Assembly: GCA_965220955.1 (NCBI GenBank) | Contig: CBDCRK010000047.1 | Coordinates: 62,001 to 126,000, forward strand | Length of the DNA stretch: 64,000 nt | Direction of reading: 5' to 3' | Source of the DNA: CBDCRK01 sp965220955 | Lineage (GTDB): Bacteria; Desulfobacterota; Binatia; Bin18; CBDCRK01 | Notes under the pieces: generated by a model | What the model saw: only the letters and a program-made list of their open reading frames with translations | Databases searched by the model: none | What the model was told of the DNA's origin: nothing | Part shown: positions 49,659 through 58,256 of the stretch, piece after piece | How the letters are laid out: each line of letters begins with the position of its first letter | Position numbering within the stretch: the first letter of the stretch is position 1 | Program-made: the position numbers and the translations under genes

Positions 49659-50996
49659 CTAACCAAAGTCGTACTCCAGCCCTGCCAAGTAGATCAGGTC
49701 TGAGCGCAGACCATCGTTGGTGGCCGGGAGGCGGAAGGTGGCACTCACAATAAGCCCGCGCCAGGGATTGAGCTTAAACCCAAAGGCGCCATCTATGAAG
49801 TTGTCCGGCAGTCCCTCTGGGTTTACCCGCCAAGTCCCACTCAGCTCTGCTATCAAAGAGAGCCAATCCTTGACCTTCCAGTCCAGGGTGGATCCATATT
49901 TGAGGGTGTTCTTTCGACTGGTCTGGGTAGTGGCCCTACCGCCACCGTTAAGGTGAAAGTTAAGACGGTTATCAAATAGATTGCGGGAGTAGAGCAGGAG
50001 AAAACTGGCCTTAAAGGCATTATCACCCAGGAAGTTGTCTTCATCACCAGTGGGAAAAGTGAGATCTATAAGTCCACCAAAGGCTCCCCAATCTCCTTCA
50101 AGGAAGCGTGCTTTACTCCGCAAGATTAGATCACCCACTCCTGAGCGGGTCTCATCAACTTTGTCTGAGAATTCTGAGGTCTCCTCCCCTGTACGGGGAT
50201 CGGTGATAGTAAAAAGGGTGCCCTGGCGCAGAAGGATAAAGTCAGAGAGGTTACACTGACCCAGGGTGGCTCTCTCCGAAGTACATTGGGAGTCGGTAAG
50301 GAAGGCGGGCAGACCCTCGATGAGGGTGTTGCTCACCTGCCTTACCGTTGAGCGGGCGCGAAGGTCAATAGTGGTGACGGGCAGGAGGAAACTTAGGTCT
50401 AGCCAGCTGGTTAGCCCATAGATCGCCCAGATCGCTGCGCTGTTGGTTGTGACCTCAAGATCCAGTGTGGCTGCTACCTCCCCTGAGTCAATGATGACTC
50501 CCAAAAAGGGAGACTCGGCGAACAGACCCTCTCTGATGCGCAAATTGGAGAGGTCCTCCCCGTTATACTCATCAAAGTCTTGCCGCACATAGGCCACACC
50601 GAAGGCAAAATAACCCTTGCCCACAGTGTTCGCCCTCTCGTTGAAAATAGTGCCCAGACCAATGGACTTCCTCTCAAAGACATCAACCGCGGGGTTGTAC
50701 TCATAGGCAAATCCCGCGGTTCCTGAGGGCGCGGGAACGACTGCGCTCTCGGAAATAATCTCCTCTCCCATAGCCTTGGTAACCACACTACCAATATTGC
50801 CAATTGCTAGGATAGGTTCACCAAACCTTATTGGGTCAGCCGATAGCAGTGGCCGTCCTTCAATAGCCAGAAAAAAAGGATTTGACTCGCCAAACAGAGT
50901 GCTTGCCAACTGCTCTTTAATGCTATGGGCAGAGACATGAGCAGGAAAGAAAACAACGGAGCATAAGGTCGCTATCCCCACCAGCGTTTTCTTCAT
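49659..50996 (-). CDS. Outer-membrane beta-barrel protein
   Basis: A 445-residue protein with a signal peptide (VGIATLCSVVFFPAHVSA) and a beta-barrel pattern: alternating hydrophobic and polar strands such as GKGYFAFGVAYVRQDFDEY, FGGLIDLTFPTGDE and LIVSATFRLPATN, ending AGLEYDFG near the C-terminus. It resembles the MetA-pathway/transporter-type outer membrane family, but no specific transporter is recognised. As first gene in the operon with an exported protein and a matrixin-like protease, it may export, anchor or display them; that is inference. Confidence 0.75.
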   Translation of the reverse strand: MKKTLVGIATLCSVVFFPAHVSAHSIKEQLASTLFGESNPFFLAIEGRPLLSADPIRFGEPILAIGNIGSVVTKAMGEEIISESAVVPAPSGTAGFAYEYNPAVDVFERKSIGLGTIFNERANTVGKGYFAFGVAYVRQDFDEYNGEDLSNLRIREGLFAESPFLGVIIDSGEVAATLDLEVTTNSAAIWAIYGLTSWLDLSFLLPVTTIDLRARSTVRQVSNTLIEGLPAFLTDSQCTSERATLGQCNLSDFILLRQGTLFTITDPRTGEETSEFSDKVDETRSGVGDLILRSKARFLEGDWGAFGGLIDLTFPTGDEDNFLGDNAFKASFLLLYSRNLFDNRLNFHLNGGGRATTQTSRKNTLKYGSTLDWKVKDWLSLIAELSGTWRVNPEGLPDNFIDGAFGFKLNPWRGLIVSATFRLPATNDGLRSDLIYLAGLEYDFG

Positions 50997-51057
50997 TCCC
51001 TTCCTCCTAATCTGGCTCTATGTAGAGAAAAGGATTAAGCCTTTTTTCCAGTCTTTA

Positions 51058-51624
51058 TCAGTCATTTTCTCTTCTGCCACGAAGCTGTTGTAGATAGCGG
51101 GCGCGAACCTGGAGAAGAAAGGCCATTGTCTCCGTCCACCGATAGTCGGTATAGGTATACTCAAACGGGTGAAAAGCTCCGTGGTGGAAGAGAAGGGTGA
51201 CTTCGGCGTAGATGTCGTGAGAGAGGTAAATCCGGTGGGCAGAGCCTTTTGTGGAAGCCAGCACAAGCTTGTTTACATCCAAGTAGCCGGGGTCGAGGTT
51301 AATTCGGCGTTGCGTCGCTACTACTGGGATATTGGGATTAGCTGGATGGATAAAATGGAACTCAATGGCATTAGTCTGGAGTTTAATAGTGGGTAGTGCA
51401 GCTGGAGAGACAAGCCGCTGGAAAGAGAGAAACTTGCGCAGGAGTCCTTCGCCCATCTCGTTGCGGTAGTAGTGGGTTATATTCCACGGGAAGACCTCGC
51501 TCTCTAGGTCGCTCTCGCCATAATGCTCGGAAAGCTGCTTGGCTGCAGTGGCGAAGAAGTCCGGGTAAGCAGAAAGCAAGCCAACTATGAGTTTAACGGG
51601 TGGGGGGGGCGTGGGGGTACCCAT
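51058..51624 (-). CDS. DUF4416 family protein
   Basis: A 188-residue cytoplasmic protein of the DUF4416 family (unknown function): KLIVGLLSAYPDFFATA, FPWNITHYYRNEMG, LDPGYLDVNKLVLAS, HDIYAEVTLLFHHGAFHPF and YTYTDYR are the conserved blocks. The family is common in Desulfobacterota, Nitrospirota and related lineages. The start codon is followed by TPTPPPP, and the start may lie a few codons downstream. It lies alone between the beta-barrel operon and coaBC; a 77-base gap precedes coaBC, with no visible feature. Confidence 0.87.
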   Translation of the reverse strand: MGTPTPPPPVKLIVGLLSAYPDFFATAAKQLSEHYGESDLESEVFPWNITHYYRNEMGEGLLRKFLSFQRLVSPAALPTIKLQTNAIEFHFIHPANPNIPVVATQRRINLDPGYLDVNKLVLASTKGSAHRIYLSHDIYAEVTLLFHHGAFHPFEYTYTDYRWTETMAFLLQVRARYLQQLRGRREND

Positions 51625-51701
51625 TTTGTCTGATAGCTAAGGAAGCTAAGGGCTTAGGGCTCAGAGTTCAGAGCTTAGCTCTTCTTGCTCTTGACCCTCA
51701 G

Positions 51702-52907
51702 TTATCTTAGCCCTTGGCTCTCTTTGAGATCAAGTATACGATCAAAAATAATGGTGGCGGCTTCGTCTTTGGTCATAAGAGGAAGGGGTTCAATTTTACC
51801 GGCACGGTCAATCAAAGTCACAATGTTGGTGTCAGTGGCAAAACCAGCCCCTTCCTGAGTTACATCATTAGCAACAATAAGATCCAGATTCTTTTCGATC
51901 AGCTTCCGCTGGGCGTTAGTAATGAGATCTTCGGTCTCGGTGGCAAAACCAACCAGAAAACCATCTTCCTTATGTTTACCTAGCTCGATGGCAATGTCCG
52001 GATTACGCTCTAGCTCCAGGGTAAACGAACCACCGCCCTTTTTAATCTTCTCCATGGCCATGTGAACAGGGCGGTAATCGGCTACTGCGGCCGCCATGAT
52101 GACAATAGTAGCGGCAGAATAGTATCTTGTTGTTGCTTCGTGCATCTCCAACGCTCTATCTACCCGACAAAAATTTACCCCATAGGGTGGAACGAGAGAG
52201 GTTGGACCACTGATGAGTGTAACCGTGGCTCCTCGCCGTTTGGCAATTCTGGCTAGGGCAAAGCCCATTTTGCCGGTGGAGTGGTTAGAGATGAAGCGGA
52301 CAGGATCGATAGGCTCACGGTTAGGACCGGCAGTGATAAGCACGTTTTCTCCCGTTAGGTCCTTCTTAGTCAGAACGCTCTTTACTTCCTCTACAATGTC
52401 TACGGGATTAGCAAGCCGTCCTTTGCCCTCATAACCGCAGGCTAGAGGGCCTTCTCCTGGCTCAATGAGGCTATAACCAAATGATCTGAGCTTAGCTACG
52501 TTTTGCTGAAGGATAGGGTTGTCATACATGTACACGTTCATTGCCGGGGCAATGAGGACAGGAGCGGTTGTAGCCATGATGACCGTGGTGAGAAGGTCAT
52601 CGGCAATACCGCTGGCAAGTTTGCCAATAATGTTTGCGGTGGCCGGAGCAATGAGAAGGGCATCAGCGCTGTCAGCTAGGCGAATGTGACCGATCTCAGA
52701 CTCCTGCGTGAGGCTGAATGTGTCTGTGGCAACCGGATTCCCGGACAGGGTCTGAAAGGTAAGGGGGGTAATGAACTCCTGGGCATTCTTAGTCATAATT
52801 ACTCTGACCGTAGCCCCTTCGTCGACAAGGATACGTGTAACTTCTGCTGCCTTATAACAGGCAATGCTGCCAGAGAGGGCCAAAACGATGGTTTTGCCTT
52901 TAAGCAT
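51702..52907 (-). CDS. coaBC: Bifunctional CoaBC, phosphopantothenate-cysteine ligase / decarboxylase
   Basis: The 401-residue fusion makes 4'-phosphopantetheine for coenzyme A. The CoaC flavodomain (about 1-180) has ALSGSIACYKA, catalytic His in GHIRLAD, PAMNVYMY and the proton donor Cys in ACGYEGKGRL. The CoaB domain has ITAGPNREPIDPVRFISNHS, STGKMGFALARIA for Mg and CTP, and AAVADYRP. It is normal in length and motif content. It is followed by the membrane-lipid genes on the same strand, with a 48-base gap upstream. Confidence 0.95.
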   Translation of the reverse strand: MLKGKTIVLALSGSIACYKAAEVTRILVDEGATVRVIMTKNAQEFITPLTFQTLSGNPVATDTFSLTQESEIGHIRLADSADALLIAPATANIIGKLASGIADDLLTTVIMATTAPVLIAPAMNVYMYDNPILQQNVAKLRSFGYSLIEPGEGPLACGYEGKGRLANPVDIVEEVKSVLTKKDLTGENVLITAGPNREPIDPVRFISNHSTGKMGFALARIAKRRGATVTLISGPTSLVPPYGVNFCRVDRALEMHEATTRYYSAATIVIMAAAVADYRPVHMAMEKIKKGGGSFTLELERNPDIAIELGKHKEDGFLVGFATETEDLITNAQRKLIEKNLDLIVANDVTQEGAGFATDTNIVTLIDRAGKIEPLPLMTKDEAATIIFDRILDLKESQGLR

Positions 52908-52955
52908 GATTACATTCCACCTGTGCTAGACAGAGATTGGAGTCCATCCTTGTCT

Positions 52956-53147
52956 CTATCTCTCCTTTCTCTTCCATCCCTGTAGCGCACCGACGAGAGC
53001 AAGAAAAGCCCCAGCGATGATAATAGCGATTCCCCAGCCGTCGAGGGTGGTCTCCAAGGCAATACCTGTCCCTAGCATAATGACCATTGTGCCGAGCACT
53101 CGCTTGCCATGACCACGGGGAGATGGTGATATCTCGATAGGGTTCAT
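52956..53147 (-). CDS. Small two-helix membrane protein
   Basis: A 63-residue protein starting MNPIEISPSPRGHGKR, with two hydrophobic helices (VLGTMVIMLGTGIAL and GIAIIIAGAFLALVGAL) and a basic end. It has no named family. The ATG at 53145-53147 overlaps the stop of the CDP-alcohol phosphatidyltransferase gene (ATGA), so it is co-translated with it. A longer frame starting at 53258 runs antiparallel inside that gene and is less likely. It may be a partner of that enzyme. Confidence 0.6.
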   Translation of the reverse strand: MNPIEISPSPRGHGKRVLGTMVIMLGTGIALETTLDGWGIAIIIAGAFLALVGALQGWKRKER

Positions 53148-53878
53148 GGTTTGCGTAGCGAGGTCGCCACAAAAAGGATACGATGCACCGCTGTGATGTT
53201 TGCTAACACTGCCATAGTTACTAGACAGGCAGTCAGTACCGCGTGGACGGGTAAGCATAGGAGGTGGTTAAGTATAGTGCTAAGCAAGGAGCCCCCGCCC
53301 AGGAGAAGGTAGCGCTCTGCTCGTTGCATCATTCCCACCTGACACTCTACTCCCAATCCCTCGGCTCGGGCCCGGGTGTAGCTTACCATCATAGAACCGA
53401 TAAACGCCAGAACCACTGCCCAAAGCACCCAGGAATAAATAAAGAATACTCCTAGGCCCAAATAGGTAAAAAACTCCGCGTATCGATCCACCACTGAGTC
53501 GATGAATGCTCCTCGACTACTAGCTTGACCGGTGTTACGAGCCACCCCGCCATCAAGAAGATCTAAGACTCCACTCTCGAGTACCAGCCAGCCACCCAAG
53601 AAGACCGCACCGCTGCTGTAAGCAAGCCCGGCAAAGAGACTTATGCCGAGTTGGGCATAAGTAAGTAGATTAGGAGGGGTATGCCAGCGAATAAGGATAT
53701 ACTCAAAGGGAGAGAGCATATCTCGCAGCCATTGTCCGAAGTGATCGCGGGCAATGGGGGCAGGCTGTAGACGACGAAAGAAGCCCCTAACGCTAAGGGA
53801 AGTTGCGAAGATCAAATAAAGGAGAAAGCCTAAAGCAAGCCATGGCCAGCAGATGGCATCGGGTAAGAATTCAGCCAT
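53144..53878 (-). CDS. CDP-alcohol phosphatidyltransferase
   Basis: A 244-residue integral membrane enzyme transferring a phosphatidyl group from CDP-diacylglycerol to an alcohol. The signature D-G-x2-A-R-x8-G-x3-D-x3-D is complete in DGGVARNTGQASSRGAFIDS followed by VVDR. Several hydrophobic helices surround it. It could make phosphatidylinositol-phosphate, phosphatidylglycerol phosphate or related lipids; the acceptor is not evident. The small two-helix gene is coupled to its stop. It is divergent from the polyprenyl synthetase gene. Confidence 0.88.
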   Translation of the reverse strand: MAEFLPDAICWPWLALGFLLYLIFATSLSVRGFFRRLQPAPIARDHFGQWLRDMLSPFEYILIRWHTPPNLLTYAQLGISLFAGLAYSSGAVFLGGWLVLESGVLDLLDGGVARNTGQASSRGAFIDSVVDRYAEFFTYLGLGVFFIYSWVLWAVVLAFIGSMMVSYTRARAEGLGVECQVGMMQRAERYLLLGGGSLLSTILNHLLCLPVHAVLTACLVTMAVLANITAVHRILFVATSLRKP

Positions 53879-53996
53879 CAGACTTCCTGTCCTGAAGGGC
53901 TAACATAGGTCTCTAACGAAGTAAAGAGGAGGCAACTCAGATATGGTGGCAGAGGACCTTGACCTTTTCCCTTCTTTTGGCATGATGGGGCTCAGT

Positions 53997-54982
53997 GTGA
54001 GTCCAAAAAAAAAGACATAGTTGAATCCCTATCCTCTTTTCAGCTTCTCATCGCTTCCGAACTCCATCAGGTTGAGGAAAAGCTGACCCAACTACTTCAT
54101 TCGCGAGAGCCTCTTATCACAGACATTTCACAGTACCTTATCAACGCTGGGGGCAAACGAGTCCGGCCGGCGGTAGCGCTACTTGTATTCAAGGCTTGTG
54201 GTGGTGAGGATACTCTTGACATGGTTGATGTGGCGGTGGCTCTTGAACTTATTCATTCCGCTTCACTCCTGCACGACGATATTATCGACGGTGGAGAAGT
54301 AAGGCGAGGCAGAGCCTCAGCCTTTCGCAGGTTTGGTTTGGCTGACACTTTAGTGGCTGGTGATTTTCTCTTTGGCAAGGCATTTGCGCTATGTGGTCGC
54401 TTTGAGGAAAAGGTGATCTCCTGGGCGGCGGACGCATGCATTAGTCTTACTGAAGGGGAGGTGATGCAAAGTCGATTTCGTCACAATCCACAGGTGACTG
54501 CGGACGACTATTTTGAAATTATTTCCCGTAAAACCGCGGCTCTTTTTGCCCAGGGTGCCAGGGTTGGAGCATACCTCGCTGGAGCCGGGGAACGAGTGGT
54601 CGATGCCATGGCGGAGTGTGGCTTTCGCCTTGGCATGGCTTTTCAAATTGTTGATGACCTGTTAGATGTTGAGGGCAAAGTACGTGACACCGGCAAGTCC
54701 AGGGGCATTGATCTTAGGGATGGAAATCCCTCTCTACCCGTTATCCTTGCTCTAAAGAGTGATCTACAGGTAAAGCGGATTTTTCAGAAGAAAACTCCTA
54801 CACGTCGAGAGGTTATAGCTGCCTTAGAGAGAATTCGACGCTCGGGGGTACTTGAGGTTGCCCGGAGCTTTGCGGAAGAATATGTAGCCGAAGCTCTAAC
54901 CTCCCTGCGCTTTCTTTCTGTCTCTCCCTACCATACTACCCTTTCGCGGCTGATCGACCAACTTGTTGACCGAACGGCTTAA
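53997..54982 (+). CDS. Polyprenyl synthetase, apparent frameshift in an A9 tract at the start
   Basis: A trans-prenyltransferase making long-chain polyprenyl diphosphate (octaprenyl- or nonaprenyl-type, for quinones). The two aspartate motifs are LLHDDIIDGGEVRRG and IVDDLLDVEG; GGKRVRPAVALLV is the start of the domain. The first in-frame ATG (54221) lies inside the conserved domain, so the true start is upstream. The same frame reads IVESLSSFQLLIASELHQVE from 54017, and a GTG start at 53997 (VSPKKK) joins it if one A is added to the A9 run at 54005-54013. I interpret it as a slippage site or a one-base error. The C-terminus is normal. Confidence 0.75.
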
Positions 54983-55039
54983 ACGCCCCAGGTTCGTTTT
55001 TAGCAATATAGAGTTTCTACCGCTAAAGACGAACCATCC

Positions 55040-56044
55040 TTGAATACCCCCCCCGATAGTGTTAATGGAAGTTTTATAGTGGGTCCGGAAACATTGTCAG
55101 ACACATTCAAGAATCTTCTTGCTTCGGTACGACAACACATCGAATATCTTAAAGAATGTGGAGTGGATGGATTGTCTGTCCACTTAAAACCAGAGATGAG
55201 AAGAGCAGAACTGGCCCGTCCCCAGCTACAGGCTGCGGACCGTGAGCCATCAGGATGGAAGGCTAGGGGGACGGTGCTTTCAACCCCGGGTCTCAACTCA
55301 GAACAGGCGGATCTCCAGACTGGCCCTTTGACAAAACCTGCGGCTTCACCTAGGAGAGGTCCAGGTACGGGCAGCAATCTTTTCCTGTCTCCGGGAGTAG
55401 TCAAGGCGCAGACGCTTACGGAACTGCAGGCGGAGATTGATAATTGTCAGCTTTGCGGACTGTGCCAGAGCCGCACTCACATTGTATTTGGCGTAGGTGA
55501 TCCCAAGGCAGATCTTGTTTTTGTGGGGGAGGCGCCAGGACGAGATGAAGATATAAAAGGTGAGCCCTTTGTCGGCCGGGCAGGTCAGCTCCTCACTGAG
55601 ATTATTACCAAAGGTATGGGACTTCGCCGGGAGGAAGTATACATAGCTAACGTAGTCAAGTGCCGCCCGCCAGAGAACCGTAACCCAGAAACAGCCGAGA
55701 TCTCTGCTTGCGAGCCCTTCCTGATAAAACAGCTTGAGTTAATCCAGCCCAAGGTTATTGTTGCGCTTGGCACATTTGCTGCGCAAACGCTCCTCAGGAT
55801 CCGCACGCCGATCACGCGTATGCGTGGAGTGTGGCACAACTACCATGGGATCAAGGTGATGCCCACGTTTCACCCGGCCTATTTACTACGCAATCCGCAG
55901 GACAAAAAGATTGTATGGAAAGATATCCAGGAGGTCATGCAGGAGCTGGGTATAAGGAGAGCCGTCCAATCCCATCGAACCGGCTCCAGTCAGGCTCCCC
56001 GGCTGGGCTCAGGACCGGCTTTGAAGTTATCAGGAGGCGCATGA
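55040..56044 (+). CDS. Uracil-DNA glycosylase family 4
   Basis: A 334-residue UDG with 4Fe-4S cluster that removes uracil from DNA. The core starts at about residue 130: CQLCGLCQSRTH holds the first Cys ligands, GEAPGRDEDIKGEPFVGRAG is motif 1, VVKCRPPENRNP gives another Cys, and HPAYLLRNP is motif 2. The first 120 residues are a Ser/Pro-rich extension. Such extensions occur in some family 4 enzymes, where the enzyme was first annotated as a DNA polymerase-related protein. Translation starts at TTG 55040, and nfeD follows within four bases, so the genes are co-transcribed. Confidence 0.87.
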   Translation: MNTPPDSVNGSFIVGPETLSDTFKNLLASVRQHIEYLKECGVDGLSVHLKPEMRRAELARPQLQAADREPSGWKARGTVLSTPGLNSEQADLQTGPLTKPAASPRRGPGTGSNLFLSPGVVKAQTLTELQAEIDNCQLCGLCQSRTHIVFGVGDPKADLVFVGEAPGRDEDIKGEPFVGRAGQLLTEIITKGMGLRREEVYIANVVKCRPPENRNPETAEISACEPFLIKQLELIQPKVIVALGTFAAQTLLRIRTPITRMRGVWHNYHGIKVMPTFHPAYLLRNPQDKKIVWKDIQEVMQELGIRRAVQSHRTGSSQAPRLGSGPALKLSGGA

Positions 56045-56047
56045 TCA

Positions 56048-57418
56048 ATGACAGACCAAGCAAAAGACATATATTGCGGAGGCGCTGTTCGGGGCAGGGG
56101 TAGGCCTTGGACCTTAGACCACGGATTCTTACTTATGATCTTTTTGGGGCTCATGCTTTTGAATCCCAAGACGGCCTGGGCGAGGCATGTTAATCTTATT
56201 GTTATTGATGGCACCATTAATCCAGCGGTAGCGGATTTCATTCATGAGAATATTGTCCGTACCCAGGCAGAGGGTGCATTAGCCCTGGTTATCCAGCTGG
56301 ACACGCCGGGTGGGCTACTTAGCTCAACCAAGACTATTGTTAAGGACATTCTGGGTGCGCCGGTGCCGGTAATTGTTTACGTTGCTCCCAGTGGGGCCGG
56401 TGCTGGCTCGGCAGGAGTCTTTATTACCATGGCATCGCATGTCGCCGCCATGGCTCCAGGGACTAACATTGGTGCAGCTCACCCAGTAAGTGGAGGAGGA
56501 CAGGATATTGAAGGGGATATGAGGGAAAAGATAGAGAACTTTACGGCCTCATTCGGCGAAACCATTGCCCAACGCCGGGGGCGTAATGTAGAGTGGGCGG
56601 AGAGGGCGGTGCGGGAGAGTGTGTCCATTACCGAGGCTGAGGCTCTGGAGAAAAATGTAATTGACCTTGTGGCTAGAGACCTCCAGGATCTCCTGCGCCA
56701 GGCTGAGGACCTTAAGGTGGAAGTGGGAAATACTGAGGTCGCTCTTGACTTTAAGGAATCTAGGACAGCAGACGGCCAAGTGCGGGTAGTGGCCATTGAT
56801 ATGCGGCTGAAACAGAAGGTGCTCAACGTTATCGCTGACCCCAATATTGCCTATCTATTGATGATGGCTGGAATCCTGGGCCTCTATCTAGAATTCTCCC
56901 ACCCGGGGACGATCCTACCTGGGCTAGCCGGTGGCATTTGTCTCCTTTTGGCACTCACAGCTTTTCAAGTACTGCCCATTAACTACGCTGGTCTACTCCT
57001 CATTCTATTGGGAATGGGTCTGTTGCTGGCGGAGTTATTTCTCCCGTCCTTTGGTATTCTGGGAATAGGGGGCATTGTCTCCTTTGCCTTGGGATCGCTC
57101 TTTCTTTTTGATACCCCGGAATCGGATCTAGTAGTGGATCGTTCCATTATTTTTACCGTGGTAGCGTGTGTTAGTGCGGTAATGTTGATTGTGGGCAGCC
57201 TAGCAATTGGAGCTTGGCGGCGAAAATCGCTCTTGGGACAAGAGGGCATGGTGGGCGAGATAGGGGAGGTGAAAGTCCGGCTTTCTCCCCGGGGAAGGGT
57301 GTGGGTGCACGGAGAATATTGGAATGCAGAAAGTGAGGAGGAGATGGAGGCAGGGGAGCAAGTGCGAGTTGTTGGGATTGTGGGAATGGTTCTGAGGGTG
57401 AGAAGATTGGTTAGCTGA
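56048..57418 (+). CDS. nfeD: NfeD-family membrane serine protease (ClpP-like)
   Basis: A 456-residue membrane protein. After a hydrophobic signal (FLLMIFLGLMLLN), a ClpP-class domain holds VIQLDTPGGLLSS and PSGAGAGSAGVFITMASH with the catalytic Ser; a Lys in MREKIEN is a candidate partner. A hydrophobic region of four or five helices and a C-terminal OB-like NfeD domain (GEVKVRLSPRGRVWVHGEYW) follow. Relatives in Pyrococcus cleave the C-terminus of the slipin encoded next door; that gene follows here after 23 bases. The pair acts in membrane quality control. The start has only a moderate ribosome site. Confidence 0.9.
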   Translation: MTDQAKDIYCGGAVRGRGRPWTLDHGFLLMIFLGLMLLNPKTAWARHVNLIVIDGTINPAVADFIHENIVRTQAEGALALVIQLDTPGGLLSSTKTIVKDILGAPVPVIVYVAPSGAGAGSAGVFITMASHVAAMAPGTNIGAAHPVSGGGQDIEGDMREKIENFTASFGETIAQRRGRNVEWAERAVRESVSITEAEALEKNVIDLVARDLQDLLRQAEDLKVEVGNTEVALDFKESRTADGQVRVVAIDMRLKQKVLNVIADPNIAYLLMMAGILGLYLEFSHPGTILPGLAGGICLLLALTAFQVLPINYAGLLLILLGMGLLLAELFLPSFGILGIGGIVSFALGSLFLFDTPESDLVVDRSIIFTVVACVSAVMLIVGSLAIGAWRRKSLLGQEGMVGEIGEVKVRLSPRGRVWVHGEYWNAESEEEMEAGEQVRVVGIVGMVLRVRRLVS

Positions 57419-57441
57419 TTGCCGGCGTCAGGAGGTGCCCT

Positions 57442-58188
57442 ATGCTTAACGTGCTCGTGTTCTTTTTGTTTGTTGTGGCGTTGCTCATTAGTGGCATAAA
57501 GGTCTTACGGGAATATGAGCGGGGAGTTATCTTTCGTCTAGGCCGTTTGGTACCTTATCGTGGTCCGGGGATTATCTATGTTATACCGTTGATTGAGCGG
57601 ATGCAGCGAATTGAGTTGCGTACGATTACCCTGGATATTCCCTCTCAGGATGTGGTTACCAAGGATAACATCTCAGTTAAGGTGAACGCGGTCCTCTATT
57701 TTCGTGTAGTTGAGCCCAGTAAAGCAATTGTTGAGATAGAAAACTACCTTTTTGCTACTTCTCAGCTCTCCCAGACAACACTAAGAAGCGTGTGTGGCCA
57801 GGCTGAACTAGATGAGCTGCTGGCGGAGAGAGATAAGATTAATGCCCACATCCAGGAGATCGTGGATGCCCAGACCGATCCCTGGGGGATAAAGGTAGTA
57901 TTAGTAGAACTCAAGCACATTGACCTGCCCCAAGAGATGCAACGGGCCATTGCCCGGCAGGCTGAGGCAGAGCGCGAGCGGCGGGCCAAGGTGATTAATG
58001 CAGAGGGAGAATTTCAGGCGGCCCAACGTCTGGCCGATGCCTCGGAGATCATCGAACAGCACCCAGCAGCTATCCAGCTTCGTTACCTGCAGACTCTTGC
58101 CGAGGTAGCAGTGGAGAACAATTCCACCACGTTGTTTCCGGTGCCTATTGACCTACTTAGACCGCTTCTACAGCGGCGGACGACGTAA
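57442..58188 (+). CDS. Slipin / SPFH-domain membrane protein
   Basis: A 248-residue stomatin-like protein: one N-terminal membrane helix (VLVFFLFVVALLISGIKVL), then the SPFH domain from REYERGVIFRLGRLVPYRGP through VVTKDNISVKVNAVLYFRV to an LDELLAERDKINAHIQEIVD coiled-coil segment. It lacks the C-terminal extension of flotillins, matching the bacterial slipin type that pairs with NfeD. The start has AGGAGGTG upstream. It probably forms a membrane microdomain scaffold. Confidence 0.92.
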   Translation: MLNVLVFFLFVVALLISGIKVLREYERGVIFRLGRLVPYRGPGIIYVIPLIERMQRIELRTITLDIPSQDVVTKDNISVKVNAVLYFRVVEPSKAIVEIENYLFATSQLSQTTLRSVCGQAELDELLAERDKINAHIQEIVDAQTDPWGIKVVLVELKHIDLPQEMQRAIARQAEAERERRAKVINAEGEFQAAQRLADASEIIEQHPAAIQLRYLQTLAEVAVENNSTTLFPVPIDLLRPLLQRRTT

Positions 58189-58256
58189 AAGTGAAGAGTG
58201 AAGAATGAAAGTTAGCAACCCATAACTGATGAATCTTCATCCTTTACTTTTTTGCT

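Noticed and set aside
52900..53172. Alternative minus-strand frame MWRPRYANHEPY
   Set aside because: It overlaps the small membrane protein in another frame, has no ribosome site and resembles no protein; the coupled frame at 52956-53147 explains the region better.
54221..54982. Polyprenyl synthetase starting at ATG 54221
   Set aside because: This start omits the conserved GGKRVRPAVALL segment, which is encoded in the same frame upstream, so it is not the native N-terminus.
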